Of a DNA stretch of 64,000 nt, positions 23,976-36,481 are shown piece after piece (position 1 is the stretch's first letter; every line of letters starts with the position of its first letter). Source of the stretch: Dillenia suffruticosa (lineage: Eukaryota; Streptophyta; Magnoliopsida; Dilleniales; Dilleniaceae); NCBI GenBank assembly GCA_033439265.1, contig JAVTVX010000002.1:9956174-10020173 (forward strand), written 5' to 3'. Both the position numbers and the translations under genes were made by a program. Under the pieces are notes generated by a model. That model did not search any database, was not told the DNA's origin, and saw nothing but the letters and a program-made list of their open reading frames with translations.

Positions 23976-24126
23976 TAAAAAAAAAAAATCAATCCCAAAT
24001 CAAACTTACCTAAATAAATAACAAAATAACAAAAATAAAAATAAATAAATCATAAAAGAAAATATTGGGTTGTCTCCCAATAAGTGCATTTGTTTAGGGT
24101 CTTTGACTCGACGTGATCTTCTCATT

Positions 24127-24354
24127 TCAATCTCGCTCAAATATCAGTTCAATCCATTTAAACTTCAACTTACCTGGCATGAATTTCAATCTTGAATTGA
24201 AGTGAAAGGCTTTTTGGTCTACCATGGATTGCTTTCGGTGTGGGTATTTATATTGGAGAAACATGCTCCATTGTGCAACATGATTTATCAAATTTTCTTT
24301 AAACATAAAATCTAATTCATTTTGCACAAAATTAGCATGTACAAGGAAGTCCAT
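24127..24354 (-). pseudogene. Integrase C-terminal remnant of the Athila-like element
   Basis: The 75-residue open stretch contains KAFHFNSRLKFMPGKLKFKW, matching the conserved gypsy integrase C-terminal segment (FNSRLKLFPGKLKSRW type). Upstream blocks and the DDE core are missing, so only the tail of pol survives. Confidence 0.7.
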
Positions 24355-24449
24355 TTCCTTCTCATCATCTTACTTCTTAGAATGTGCCAACCTACAAGAA
24401 AATGGAGGAAGAACAGTTAATTTTGAATCCCAATAATTTGGTACCTCAC

Positions 24450-25240
24450 TTACCTTTTCCGGTATAGCATCAAGAGGCATTGTTTCCTTTTTGTTTTCCT
24501 CTTCTTTGTGTACCTCTTTTGATGAAGAATTCTGAACTTTTTTTTTTCACTTTTGAAAAGCATAACACTTTCATTCTCCCTTGGATTAACCTCAACTTGA
24601 GATAACAAATTTCCTTGATTAGCTTTGATCTTACTTATTACTGTCGCCAATTGTGACATTTAGATATCGAGAATTTGAATACTTGTTCTTATTTCCTACA
24701 TGAAACTTTTAAAAGATACTCAAGATCCTCAAAAGCCATTCCTCGGTTTTATGGAGGTTGTTGCGGTTGGAATGGTGGTCTTCCATAAAATTGCTGTGAA
24801 AATTCTTGTGGTCCAACCTCATAACTTAGATTTGAATGATCTCATCAACCTTAGTTGTAGGTGTTTGAATAAGAATCATACGTTCTATTAGGTTACCTTA
24901 AAAATTCTCCTACAATATTCAATTATGTGTTAAACTCCTCTTGAAGGATAGGACACATGTCGATTGGGTGACCCATACTCGAGCAAATTCTGCATGTCTT
25001 CACTTGTTGTACTTGTCCTACAACCAACCTTTCCACCATAGAAGTTAGAGAATTTATTTTATGTTCAAGGGAAGAAATACTTATCTCATTAATGCTTTTT
25101 AAAATATCGTGTTGTCCCCCAAACTGTTATGCATTTACTGTTAGATTAAGAAAATAACTGTAAAAAGAATGTTCATTAAAATCAGATAATAATAACCCCT
25201 TAAAGTCTTTTGGATAGCCATATCTTCTAATCTAAAGTCC
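24450..25240 (-). pseudogene. gag of the Athila-like element
   Basis: On the minus strand, about 25010-24940 encodes CRICSSMGHPIDMCP, the zinc-knuckle-like CxxCx4Hx4C block of Athila-type gag. Next comes an FSQQFYGRPPFQPQQPP-like linker near 24810-24750. The segment MSQLATVISKIKANQGNLLSQVEVNPRE (24659-24570) matches the gag C-terminal block ending NPKE. Frames are broken by stops and shifts. The small plus-strand frame at 24700-24891 is its shadow. Confidence 0.8.
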
Positions 25241-25339
25241 TTCTCTTCTATGTTATTGACAACTTTCAGCAAGTTCATTGCAAATGATTATGTTGAAAAC
25301 AAGGAGAAAAGAAATTTAAAAAAAATAAATCACTTAACA

Positions 25340-25362
25340 CCGTTCTTCGACAATGGTGCTAA
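25340..25362 (-). other. Decayed Asp-tRNA primer-binding site
   Basis: On the minus strand the sequence after the LTR reads ATTTTAGCACCATTGTCGAAG. This aligns with the plant Asp-tRNA primer site TGGCGCCGTTGCCGGGGA once G-to-A and C-to-T changes are allowed. The intact version occurs at 50104-50121. Position relative to the LTR end is as expected. Confidence 0.7.
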
Positions 25363-25366
25363 AATT

Positions 25367-26871
25367 TGGTGGGTATTAATCCAATCAAAAATAAAAATAC
25401 ATATTTCAAACAATATAAATATAATACAAGTAGTATCGTATCCATAAAGAATGACAGATCTATTTCTTTTAAGAAAAATAAAAATGTGGGGTGTTTGAGA
25501 AATTATCTAAAATTAACAAAATCAATAAAATTAACTAAAATAAGAAAATTAAATTATATCAATTAAAAGAGAAAACTCAATGAAAACAAATCATAACCAA
25601 AGGAATTATTTCCACATTGATTTCATGCGATTGATCATTGATTTAGTTAAAGATTTCAACAACCATAGATAAATTGGTTATAACCGTTAAGTACCATGAA
25701 ACGATCAGTCTTGCATTGCATTACTTTTTCAATAATTAAGATATCATCATTAATTATTTCCCTAATCGAAAAATAATTCAATAGACTCTCATTACATTTA
25801 GTGTTTTGACAACATTCAGATTTAGAGAGATTAAATTCTAAGTGACAAACACATACTAGGATTATTGAAATTAAATTATTCAATTCCATGATATATATGT
25901 CATTCACCACTCTATTAAAAATAAACAAATTTTGCTATTTTTAAATGGTTATAGATTATTTTAGTACTATTAAATATTGGCCACTATTCAATAAAGTCTA
26001 AAAAAATCATGATCCATGAAATATAGGAATCAAATAAATAGTTATAATATATTGAATTAATATGTTCAAATAGATCTCACGATCATTGAAAATCAAGATT
26101 TCAATAACTCTTCAACTAAAAAAACAAATTAGAAATAAATCATGGAAAAGAAAAACTCACTAAAATGATTTTATTGATGCTAAAGAGAATGTGAACTGTA
26201 ATAAAAAAAAAAGCTTTCTCGGTTGTTGCTTTTCATCCCCAAAATATGTCCTTTTTTAAATCTAAAAGTAAAGAAATATATCTCTCAAGAAGCTACTGGT
26301 TGTAGTCTTCTTGGGCTGCACACCTCCCTCCAAACAATATGAAACACTCCTAGATATATATATATATATAGGAGTAGTAATCCTAAAATAATGTAACGTT
26401 TTTCCTATTTTTATCTTAGAAAAAATTATCCAAATCTCTAAAAAATAAATATAGAAATTTCAAATAAAAGAAAAGTTCCTAAAAGATAAAATAGTTTGAG
26501 ATTTATATTTTTAAAAATTTCTTTTCCTAAATATTAGGAATGGAATAAAAATTTTCAATATCTCCAATTCCATCTCAATTTTCTCTTGATTGTTTAATTG
26601 GAAAATGAAATTTTACTATAATAAATTTTCAAAACTTATTGCATTGTCTCTTTGTAATCAACGTGTTCACGTATTAATGAAAGAGTATTGTTGTCCCATT
26701 TTCCATCATTTACATAATTGCTCCAATTTAGTTCATTTTTCTTCAATTTCTTTAATAAATCTCCTCCATCAATTCTAGTATATCAAAAATCACAAAATAT
26801 AAATATTAGTAAAATATTTAATAAAAAATATAGCAAATTCAGTCATAAATATTATACAAATTTATGCCCCA
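25367..26871 (-). repeat. 5' LTR of the Athila-like element
   Basis: About 1.5 kb, homologous to 20390-21834. On the minus strand it starts TGGGGCATAA and ends ACCCACCA directly before the decayed primer site. It contains a (TA)n run near 26354-26371 where the partner has a shorter one. Confidence 0.85.
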
Positions 26872-27862
26872 TTATATATACAGAGTATATATGATTTAAT
26901 ACTCATATTTATTGACATTTAAATTTTGTTTTTATATTTAAAATTCTTGTGTCTATGCTTAAAAGTATGTCGAACAAGTTTTAGAAATTGACTATCTCAT
27001 GCGAACAATCGTCTCTAATGGTTGTGTGACATATAGAGATGAGATAGTGTTAATTTGTGGTAAATTAATATATAAGCAACCTTATTATGAATACTAAAAT
27101 GAGATTACCGATTGTGTGTATATATATGATAATTGAAATACATTCTCCAAAATCCATTGAGATTGTCTAATAACCAGGTGCAAGTTTTTTCCTTGATATT
27201 GTGAGTTTTTGAGGATTTCTAGGAAAAAAAACTCAAATCAAGTGTTGTGTACATTTTGACTAAAATCTGTACGATATATTAATTTTATAAAAGAAGTCAT
27301 ATACTTCCAGATGAAAAGAAAAAGTATCGTAACACGTTTTTCATATCACGTATACTTATGTGACCATATGAGTAATGAGATGGTGCATCTATTTTCATCT
27401 CAATGTATGAGACTCGAAGGTTCGTATGTAATCTTAATTTATATTTTTAGAACATTCGTTTGTCTTTTGAAGTTTTTAGTATTTAGAAACATAATTGTGA
27501 ATATATGATTATGTTCTTATATTGTTTTGAGAGATTAGATATACGTTGACTATATCAAGTAAAAAAAGTTTAGGGTATAATGAGAAACAACGTCCCTATT
27601 ACTACATTGGAAGTGAATTGCTATATACGTTTGAGCGATATATAGTTCTAGAATTCTACATATTCTCACGGGTCACACGATCCACTTGTCAGTTTGAATT
27701 TGGTGATATTCGATTATAATGATCACGCTATGTACAAATGTACGAATGAGAGATATTGAAAAATGGGACGGGTCTGTCCCTGTGGGTAGACCAACCCTTC
27801 AATTTGTTTGAATTTCAAATGGGGAGAGGGTGGTTATTAGAAAAGCTCTCTCCCTCAACTCC

Positions 27863-27865
<3 letters not shown>

Positions 27866-27925
<60 letters not shown>
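27866..27925. repeat. (TC)30 microsatellite
   Basis: Uninterrupted TC run of about 60 bp. Confidence 0.95.
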
Positions 27926-27930
<5 letters not shown>

Positions 27931-29315
27931 CCTCTATGCATGAACTTCCAGTTTTATGAAAAATTTATATGAGTGATGAAGGAAGAAGGTACAACATGGA
28001 GATATCATTTTTGTGATTGAAATACATAAAAATGGGAGAGGAGAACTTTTTGTAAATAAAAGAAAGAGATTTCTTTCACATTGGAAAGAAGAGAGAGACT
28101 TTCGAATAAAGGTTTGACGATCATTACTTCAACATGGCATTTGAATTGTGAACAATAGAGAGTGATTCGATTTTGTGACATCCTCTCGATCTAAAATACC
28201 CAACCGTTGAAAAGAAATAAAAATAACTTATTTTAGTTAGTTTAAAATTCAAAAAATTTTTATATAAAAATTATATTTATTAGTTTGTTTAAAAATTTCA
28301 AAAACTTTGCCCTTATTTTGCTCTGCGAACCTATACAAGCATATAACTAGTAGGGCATTGCTCCATAGCCTAAACGAATTATGAATTAACTGAATCAAAT
28401 TTCATATATTGATTCATATTTTTAATCATATTTAATGGATCAAACTATATCTAATTTAATTAATAATTATATGTGCACATGAAGAGGATTTGATCCATTT
28501 AATGTTATTGTAGACAGAATTAGAAGAGGGAAATGATCAAACATAAGAATTAAAAAGAAGAGCCAAAATATGAGATTAACACTGGCCGCTCCTTGCAACA
28601 AAGAATAGTGAACCCAAAATTGGTAATCTCAGAATCGATGGAATATGCTGCTCTTAAGGTTAACCACTAAAATGGTAATAACAAGTTTTTTAAGAGAGTG
28701 TTGAAGGGGTTGAATAATAAAGTTACCGGTCATTGAAGGAAGGGAGGGTCAGGTGGACCGTATAAAATTAAATATCGTCTGGGAGGGGGCGGGGGATTCA
28801 AAATGATTTAATACGACAACCTACTTTGTATTCCATCAATTTAATACACCGTGTGATAAAGACGCTCAAGGGGGTTGCTAATCATAGTTTGTAGATTACC
28901 ATGCTGTCCCTTTTCATTTTCCCATGTTAGCTCAGCACAGTAATGTAAGTAATTTATTTATGTTTAAATAATATCAAGAAAACCGCCAAAATAATCCCAG
29001 AGAGAGAGACGCAAGAGGATTAACACTTGTCTCTCTTTCTTGAAGTTTGGTGCATTTTGAGGCGTGTTGATGCATGTAATGTAATGTAATGGGGTTCAAA
29101 AAGATGACAAATATCTATTTGTGCTTGCTAAAGAAATAGACCATAGAACCCGAGAAGAGTTTGACTGGTCCACCAGGAAATTTTAGCCAACCCAACACCA
29201 ACTCACATAACCCAGTCATGGTCCCTTTTACCCAGAAATGGGATTCCCTCTCCAGGCTTCAATTTGACGGTCTTCGAGGTTGCCTTCACCAAATTATAAC
29301 TTAACAACTACATTC

Positions 29316-29318
<3 letters not shown>

Positions 29319-29346
<28 letters not shown>
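29319..29346 (+). promoter_or_regulatory. (TC)14 tract upstream of the IQD start
   Basis: A pyrimidine dinucleotide run about 450 bp before the IQD start codon. Such CT/GA tracts are common near plant transcription starts and in 5' UTRs. A regulatory role is inferred from position only. Confidence 0.4.
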
Positions 29347-29351
<5 letters not shown>

Positions 29352-29799
29352 GTGATACCATTACTGTTGGTCAGCCATTATTTAAGACGACAAATAATGG
29401 CAAACTCAAAAACCAAAAAAGGCTCCAACAATTTTAAAGGGCTTTGGATTCTTGTTTTAACAGCAACCTCTCTCTGAAGGTGGGTGTGTATTATTATATT
29501 ATTTACGATGTTCTTTGCAATTTTCTGACACCATCCCATTAGTTGGGTTCCCATGCCACTAGAAAACACCTAGACTCTAGCAGATAAAACGGAGCTCGTA
29601 CTCTGTATAGATGCCGTGGTGGGTGCCCTCCCCTCCCCACTTATGATCTCAGTCCTGCACTTTTTTACCACATTCAAGTCCCCCTCTCCTTTACATTTAC
29701 CGAATCCACAACACTCACACAAATATCGTCCATCCATCTCCTCAAATGATGTAAACCTCCTATATGTCAAAAAAAAATCCTGATTCTCTTTCATCCTTC

Positions 29800-31721
29800 A
29801 TGGGCAAGAAGGGAGGAACATCTTGGTTGACAGTAGTGAAACGAGTGTTCCGGTCTCCAACCAAGGACAGTGAGAAAAAGAATAGCAGGAGGAGAGAAGA
29901 CCAAGACCATGAAGATGAAGAAAAGGTATGATTTTTTTTATTATATCTCTCTTTCTAAAATAGTAGCTAAATGATTGACATTAAACTTCTGGGGTTGGTG
30001 CAGAAGAGAGAGAAGCGAGGGTGGATTTTCAGAAAATCTTCTACTAGTAGTCCTAATATTCAGCAATGTGACACAAACGTGATATCAAACACCTCGCCCG
30101 CAAATCCTGATCTGGATGCTGAGCAGAGGCATGCAATTGCCGTGGCTGCTGCAGCAGCAGAAGCTGCGGTAGCCACTGCTCAAGCTGCCGTGGAGATCGT
30201 ACGTCTTGCCAGGCCTTCTACTTTTGTTCGAGAACACTATGCTGCCATCATCATTCAAACATCTTTTAGAGGCTATCTGGTATATGTTCAATTGAATTTG
30301 CCTATTAGCTTTCTTTCACTTATTCAATATCCGTCGAGTATTGATTGCCCTAAAACCCACTTTGTTTCTCTTGATTTAGGCAAGGAGAGCTTATCGAGCA
30401 CTCAGAGGACTGGTGAAGCTTCAGGCCTTGATAAGAGGACAGAATGTCCGTAAGCAAGCGAAGATGACGCTCAAGGGCATGCAAGCTCTAGTAAGGGCAC
30501 AAACGCGCATGCAAGATCAGCGGGCAAGGCTTTCGCACGAAGGCAGTAGAAAGTCCATGTTTGCTGAAACCAATGGCTTATGGGAATCTAAATGCCTTCA
30601 AGATATCAGACACAGGAGGTCCATGGTAATAAGCTAGTCTCCTTGAGGCTATTCTTTGCACAATGATAACCTTCTCGTCTCATTGAAGTATACTTTCTGC
30701 CAACAGTCCAAAGATGGAAGCTGCATTGTGGATGATTGGAGCCACAACCTGCGTACTCTTGAGGACCTAGAAGCGATGCTACAGAATAGGAAGGAAGCTG
30801 CTTTGGGACAGGAAAAGGCCCTGGCTTATGCTTTTTCTCATCAGGTTCCTCTCTCTTTTCCTCTCTCTATCTTTCTTTCCCCCTTTTGGAAAAATGATCT
30901 CACAATCATCAACACCTTTGTGAATCAAGATGTGGAATTCTAGAAGGGACCCCTTGGGAGGAGATGAAGTACAGCCACAAGAAAAAATGAGATGGCTAGA
31001 TCAATGGATGGCGACCAAACAATGGGAAAGCAACAGCAGAGCCTCAACTGATAAAAGAGAAGCCATAAAGACGGTTGAAGTCGACACTTCTCAACCGTAC
31101 TCTGCTCCCAATTTCAGAAGACAACAAAAGCAACATCACCATCAAAGACAACCCAATCCTCAAACGGCTTCTCCACTCCACAGAGCACAACACTGTCCCA
31201 GTCCTCGCCTTTCCCCAGCAACGCCCCCTCAATCCAAACCTAGGCCCTTGCAGCTGCACTCAGCAAGTGGTCAACGCCGTAGAGAAGAAATAAGCTACTC
31301 CACCGCATACACTCCAAATTTTAGTTCTGCTAATTATATCAAAACCACTGCCTGTCGCCATGGAGTAGCAAATGTGGGGCTTGATACAGACCCAACGCCT
31401 AAATACATGGCTGCCACTGAGTCTGCAAAGGCAAAGGCGCGATCCCAAAGTGCTCCGAGACAGAGGCCTTCCACTCCAGAGCGGGAGAGAGGAGGCTCGG
31501 CCAAAAAGCGACTAACCTATCCTGTTCTGGAACCATATAATGGGGTTACAATTGGGTGCACTAGTTTTAGCCAGAGCTTGAGAAGCCCAAGCTTCAAGAG
31601 CTGTCGTGGAGGCCGACTTGGAATCGAGCAAAAGTCAAACCTATCATCTTGCTACACAGACAGCATTGGAGAAGATATTTCCCCATCGTCAACCACTGAA
31701 CTTCGGAGGTGGTTGCGATGA
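29800..31721 (+). CDS. IQ67-domain calmodulin-binding protein, IQD17/18-like
   Basis: Five exons: 29800-29925, 30004-30279, 30380-30625, 30707-30844, 30930-31721. All introns are GT-AG and phase 0, and together they give 525 residues. The [20 protein letters not shown] opening is a family hallmark. Residues 86-106 are Ala-rich. The IQ67 domain (about 117-188) has three IQ motifs: [11 protein letters not shown]+[25 protein letters not shown] and [15 protein letters not shown]. The intron between GYL and ARRA sits at the position conserved in the family. [12 protein letters not shown] and VDTSQPYS lie in exon 5, then the DUF4005-type block [23 protein letters not shown] near residue 420, and it ends ELRRWLR. 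IQD proteins bind calmodulin and associate with microtubules, membrane or nucleus as scaffolds. The terminal exon is assigned by clear resemblance. No defect seen; convergent with the GRF gene. Confidence 0.93.
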
Positions 31722-34053
31722 AGGAATGGATAAGGCTAAAATAAATGATGGGTGTGAGGGAAAACATGAAGAAAATGGAGATGGAAACAAGGTAGAGGTC
31801 GAGTTGGAAGTGCAGGTTGTAGAAAAAAAAAGCCTGAAAGTTACTATGAAATTATTGTTGTTTTCTAGCCTAGGATTGAATTGAAGTCCGCTATGATAGT
31901 TCGAGTAGAGCACCTTCGTTTAGCTTAGATCCCAAAAGATTTCATGTTACTAGAAAATACAGTATTTTAATATTCCTTTACTAGGGTAGTTGTGTGCTAG
32001 GAACTAAATAAATGGCTCAATTGCACAAAACATGGTACTGGATCCATCTGAAAAATCATAGGGAAAAGCAAGTCATGTTTCAACAAACTTTGCTCAAATG
32101 AGTAACTAAATCAGGTATTATCAGCATTATGACCAGTTTCAAACAGGGACCCTACATCCTTGGCAAATTTTATAACCCACTCGAGTAGACAGAGAAAACA
32201 GATTGTATAAGGAAAATAATTATGTATCACCGTCAATAGTGTCATTTTCTACTCCAAGGCCTAGTGAGCTCATGGGTGCTATGCTTACATACCTTTTGAG
32301 ATAAAAGGTGTAACTGAGCGCCAACTCCAACATCAGTCGATCTTTTCTATATTAAAAAAAATGAAAAAGAAAAAAGAAAACGTCCATTCCTATTTCAGCC
32401 CTTTCTGTGTGTCTATTTGGCGCCAGCGCAACCCTGTAAAAATGGTACAGAGCACATTCAGAAGAGGGTGCTAGACTTATTTTACCGACTGTACACTATG
32501 CTGCGCATCACATGCCAAACTATTTGTATAAAAGAAAGAGTTTAGGTGTCCAAACAGAGGACATAAAAGCAAATTCTGGCAGAACATTAAATTAAGTTGC
32601 AAAGTTGTGGCAGTGCTGATGAGAGAATAAAAACGTATAAAGCAAAAGGGAAAAATAACCAAAGAACATGGGAAAGGCCAAAGAACATGAAAAATAGCAT
32701 GAAACTAAAGCCCATGGATTCAAACAAAAATCAAAACGAGAAAGAAAGGGTGTAAAGAATACGAACAACTGCGCTCCAACCAGGAATCAATACCGCTCCT
32801 CTGGGCATTTTGTCAAACAACTAAGACTCGAACAGGAACGAACACAGAAAAAAGAATGGAGAAGTTTGAGACACGCGAACATATTACAGTTACAAACATC
32901 AAACATGTCAAGTGTGGTTTCAGAAGAATTTGCATACCTCTGCTTCGTCTGCAAGGGATGAGTGAATGGCAAGAAAGGATTTGGAGCGTTAAGGCTTAAT
33001 CACCGAAACAGATTAAAGCTATCCAGGAAGATTTTGAACCTCCTTAGAAACCCAATAAACAATACCAGTTTGGTGCAATGCAAAAGGCCTCGTCAACATA
33101 AATTACTGCAAATCCCAAACGGAACATAATGGCAATCAAAATTCATTGGAAACATAGACTAGACCCAAAGAAAATTTTTAAAAGAAAAATGATTTTATAC
33201 AGAATTGGGTTGGGTTAAACATGCCATTTTGTCAAGAGACCCCGCCCCATATAGTTTTTTCAAGTGAAAGACCCAAAACACACAGGTGAGTTGGAGCAGT
33301 TGTACCCAATGCCATCATCAGAACTTCCTCCATCCCAATTGTGGATATGGAACACCCCCTAATTCGTCCCGACACTGCACTTTTAAATAAGATCTTAAAT
33401 GATGGATTTAGTCGGGCTCAATATAATTATTAAAAGCCAATAGTTTATTAGGAAAAAAAAATTGTATATTGGAACATGAACATATGTGATGGCTTTGCCC
33501 AAACACAAGCGGAATCAAAAACCAAATAATGAGTTAGGAGGAGAGAACCAAATAAGAGATCTCTGAGTTATCTACCCAACACCCGCTAGGCCTACTCCCA
33601 ATTTATGCATCATTACAAGAAACAGACAAGTTCAATTTCATGACAGAGGAACCAACTCAAATACCGCCTCATTGGACCTTTCAAGATCAAGGCTGGATTT
33701 CGAATGACCCACTGACTCTCACCTTCCGATGATTGCGAACAAGTCAGTTAAATTACAAGTTCCCCATCCATCCATAGAAATAGAAATAAGCAAAACCCTG
33801 GAAAAGAGACCCAAATTCAGTAAGGAGTTGAAGATTAAGAAATAGAAATAGAAGGATTGAATAAAGCAAATCGGACAAAACAAACGCGAACTCCTTCGAC
33901 TCTTTCAACATTTCAAAGTCCTATCAAAACTCTTTCCAAGGCCTAAGCTCCATCCAAACTAAGGTGGGGAATCTGTAAACTAATCTAGAGAGAAAAAGGA
34001 CACTTGAGCCATAAAACAGTATCCCAAAAAAAAAAGGCAAAACCCACAGCTTC
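31722..34053. other. Convergent intergenic region between IQD and GRF genes
   Basis: Contains the 3' UTRs of two genes transcribed toward each other. No further coding region was recognised. Frames such as 32477-32662 and 32787-32972 are short and unsupported. Confidence 0.45.
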
Positions 34054-36481
34054 TTAAATCAAATTGAGCGTTTGGTTGCCATCAGCAACAGCATACGAGC
34101 TTCTAGTGGTGGTGGGGGTTGAACTGCCATCAGTGCCAGCAACGCCAAGGCACAATGCTTCTGCCAATGGTCCACCAGGTGGCCAACCCATCCAAGAAGC
34201 AGGGCTCATCCAATTCAATTGCTGTGAAGACCTGGCAATTCCTTCATTTCCGCGCTCCGAATACAAGTTATTCTCAATACCCATTTGGGGTTGTTCTTCG
34301 CATTCTTCGTCAGTACCACCAGACACCGACAGTGTGAGTGATGACATCGGGATCTTCCCCTTTGTAGGAGGAAGAGAGCAATTAGCATTGATATTGATGT
34401 CCTGTCTCTCTGCAGCTGACCAGGCGTCTATGAAATGACGTCTACACTCTTCTGCCTCCTGAAGTTGTCTTTCTAGTCCGATCAATCTGCGACTAAGTAA
34501 TTGCTGTTCTAGAAATGAGTTCAACACTTTTGAATGCGTTAGTTGGTGCCATTGTTGTTGATGGTGGTGGTTTGAAGAAGGCGATACCATTGATGCGTTC
34601 TGTTGAGATTTCAAGGACCATTCTAAGCACCTTTCAAGAGTCAACAACGAAAATCTCATTTAGTAACGCCAAAAAACACACACACACACACACACACACA
34701 CATTTTAGACATTCCGGATAAGAACAACAAATATAATTAATTCTATCAATATGAATATACACATATATAAATAAGAGAGAGAGATATTTCAACTTGCGGA
34801 TAATAATAATAAAATATTTGGGGTTCCTAAGATTCAGCGAGAGATTAGAGGGTCATTGGAACCCTAACCTATACCTGGAGAGCTCTTTAGGGGCCGCAGA
34901 GGAGACAAAGCTGCTTGGGAATTGGTGATGATATTGCATAGTGGGAGACATGTTTGAAACAGTTGAAGAAGAAGAAGAAGAAGAAGAAAGGGAGTTGTTG
35001 TGGGTAGTAACAGTATTGATATCGTCGAAATTGTGATGAGGTTCCACATGCTTTCTTGAACGGGGTCGGCCTTTGTGAGTGTGACGCTCACAGTACTTCT
35101 GATCGGGGGCTACATCCCTAGAACACCTCCACTTCTTCCCATCTGTTCTTCTGCACCTCCACGGCTCTGGATCCGAGCTATTCCCATGCCTTGTATCTAA
35201 TTCAACTTGCACATTCATTAGGCAGAAAATGAAAAACCTCCACCAAAAAAAAAAAAGGTTATTTTAGGGGAAAAAAATCAAATTTTATACAGGGAATAAA
35301 ATATGGCTCACTGTTGAATCAAAATCACACCCAGAGTCACACACAAGCAAGTCCTTAGCCAACATCGCTCTTGCAACACCACCCCACCCAAAATAAATAA
35401 ATTAATAAATAAAAGCGAATCACACAAGCAAGTCCTTAGCCAACATTGCTCTTGCAACACCACCCCGCCCAAAATAAATAAATTAATAAATAAAAGAGGA
35501 TAAGGAAAAATAGATATTACGAGTAGACTGGATAGGAGAGTCGGAGTAGGAAATGGGAATGAGAAGTTGAGGGGGGACAGGAGCAGAGGCCATCATGTAC
35601 TTGTAAATCATAGCTTGTCTCTCAAATTCCTGCCACTGTGCACTTGTAAATGGACTTACTCTCCCTGCTGAACCCACCATTGCTCCTCCTGCACAGAAAA
35701 TTCACATCTCCTTTTAAAAATATATGTATTTACTCTCTCTCTCTATCCAACTTACTTGGTAAGGGGAAAGAGAGAACAAGTTAAAAAATAAATGAAAGAG
35801 TAATATTTTGCATTTGTTATGGTAAATAATTGTATTGAAGTAGAAAAGGTAGAAAAAGGGTGAAGGGATGGAGATACCAGCAGGAACAGAGGATTTAAAG
35901 GATGAGGTATCAGAAGTGTTAAAAGGATGAGGAGGGTACAAAGTCCTGTGTGACTGTGGCCTACCACTAACAACATTAGCACCGACAACATCGTATGTAA
36001 GAGGGTGAGGGTGAGACCGAGGATGAGGAGTCATACACGCTACTCCTACCCCTAGTCCTACTTGGTTGCTTGTGTTACAGAAAATGGGTCCACCGCCACT
36101 ACCTCCGCAAACGCTGATGCCACCACCGTAACAACCACCACACCCACTACCACTACTACTCTTACTCATTTCTGAAAATGATGAAACCCCATCAACATCA
36201 ACATCAACATCAACATCAACATCAATATCAACATCAACATCAACGTTGACATCACCATCAACATTAGCATCATCTTCATCATCATCGTAAATATGAGAAG
36301 GCATGACCATCATTTTTTGGTGAGGAAATGATTCGGTGCTTTGCATCTTACCATAGCTGCTGCTGCTGCTACTACTAATAGGTGCTAGCCTTGCCCTTGT
36401 AATTGCTACTGCTGAAACATCACTATCTCTCTCTTTGTCCGAACAAGAAGACACACATTTGCTATCGTTTGTCTTTCCCAT
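34054..36481 (-). CDS. GRF: GROWTH-REGULATING FACTOR (QLQ and WRC domains), GRF7/8-like
   Basis: Four exons on the minus strand: 36481-35878, 35688-35521, 35205-34875, 34630-34054. All junctions are GT-AG with phases 1, 1, 2, giving 559 residues. QLQ domain (about 214-249): [20 protein letters not shown] then [10 protein letters not shown]; in AtGRFs it binds GIF co-activators. WRC domain (about 269-313): [22 protein letters not shown] (the C3H zinc site) and the basic GRPRSRKH that doubles as a nuclear signal. The C-terminus carries PGGPLAEAL, seen in GRF7/8-type members. The roughly 200-residue N-terminal extension is long, with a (Val-Asp)n run at 78-97 and Gly/Ser-rich stretches. Exon 3 has a Ser run from a GAA repeat. 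A miR396 site lies in exon 3. GRFs promote cell proliferation in leaves. The splice sites are inferred by reading frame. Confidence 0.93.
34676..34702. repeat. (CA)n microsatellite in GRF intron 3
   Basis: A CA run of about 13 units, 45 bases upstream (in gene orientation) of the inferred exon 4 acceptor. Length variation here could alter the polypyrimidine context of that splice site. Confidence 0.9.
35042..35063 (-). promoter_or_regulatory. miR396 target site in GRF mRNA
   Basis: The coding strand reads CCGTTCAAGAAAGCATGTGG followed by AA, within the codons for RSRKHVE at the end of the WRC domain. It pairs with miR396 (UUCCACAG...UUCUUGAAC) with the single-base bulge known from most plant GRFs. 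It predicts repression of this gene by miR396. Confidence 0.9.
35340..35495. repeat. Tandem duplication of 81 bp in GRF intron 2
   Basis: Two near-identical copies (35340-35420 and 35421-about 35495), each starting CACACAAGCAAGTCC and ending in ATAAATAAATTAATAAATAAA, differing by a few substitutions. It lies wholly in the intron between the QLQ and WRC exons. Confidence 0.9.

Larger units (their letters stand above)
21835..24125 (-). other. 3' non-coding part of the Athila-like element
   Basis: Contains the polypurine tract (minus strand GGTGTGGGGGAA, about 21840-21853), T-rich blocks at 22500-22565 and 23140-23180, a second purine-rich tract near 23250, a (TC)n microsatellite and the palindromic array. 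No coding sequence is visible. On the minus strand an ATTGGGAGACAACCCAA motif occurs near 24065-24085, directly after the integrase remnant, typical of the end of gypsy pol regions. Confidence 0.6.
20390..26871 (-). mobile_element. Athila-like Ty3/gypsy element, internally deleted, with two long LTRs
   Basis: Two long direct repeats (20390-21834 and 25367-26871) flank about 3.5 kb. On the minus strand the order is 5' LTR, a decayed Asp-tRNA primer site, gag with zinc knuckle, a short integrase C-terminal remnant, tandem palindromes, polypurine tract and 3' LTR. Protease, reverse transcriptase, RNase H and most of integrase are deleted. LTR termini on the minus strand are TGTGG or TGGGG at the start and ACCA at the end. 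The flanking pentamers CAAAT and TTATA do not match. It interrupts the end of the copia relic. Confidence 0.8.
26872..29799. other. Intergenic region upstream of the IQD gene
   Basis: No gene recognised. The left part (26872-28200) may be the displaced tail of the copia relic, split by the Athila-like insertion, but I could not show an LTR. It holds the (TC)30 microsatellite. The right part (about 28600-29799) probably holds the IQD promoter and 5' UTR, with a second (TC)n tract. Confidence 0.4.

Noticed and set aside
20385..26876. Target-site duplication for the Athila-like element
   Set aside because: The flanking pentamers CAAAT and TTATA do not match at the termini I infer.
31606..31884. 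Plus-strand open frame overlapping the end of the IQD gene
   Set aside because: It is out of frame with a clearly conserved IQD C-terminus ending WLR at 31721 and is a chance frame.
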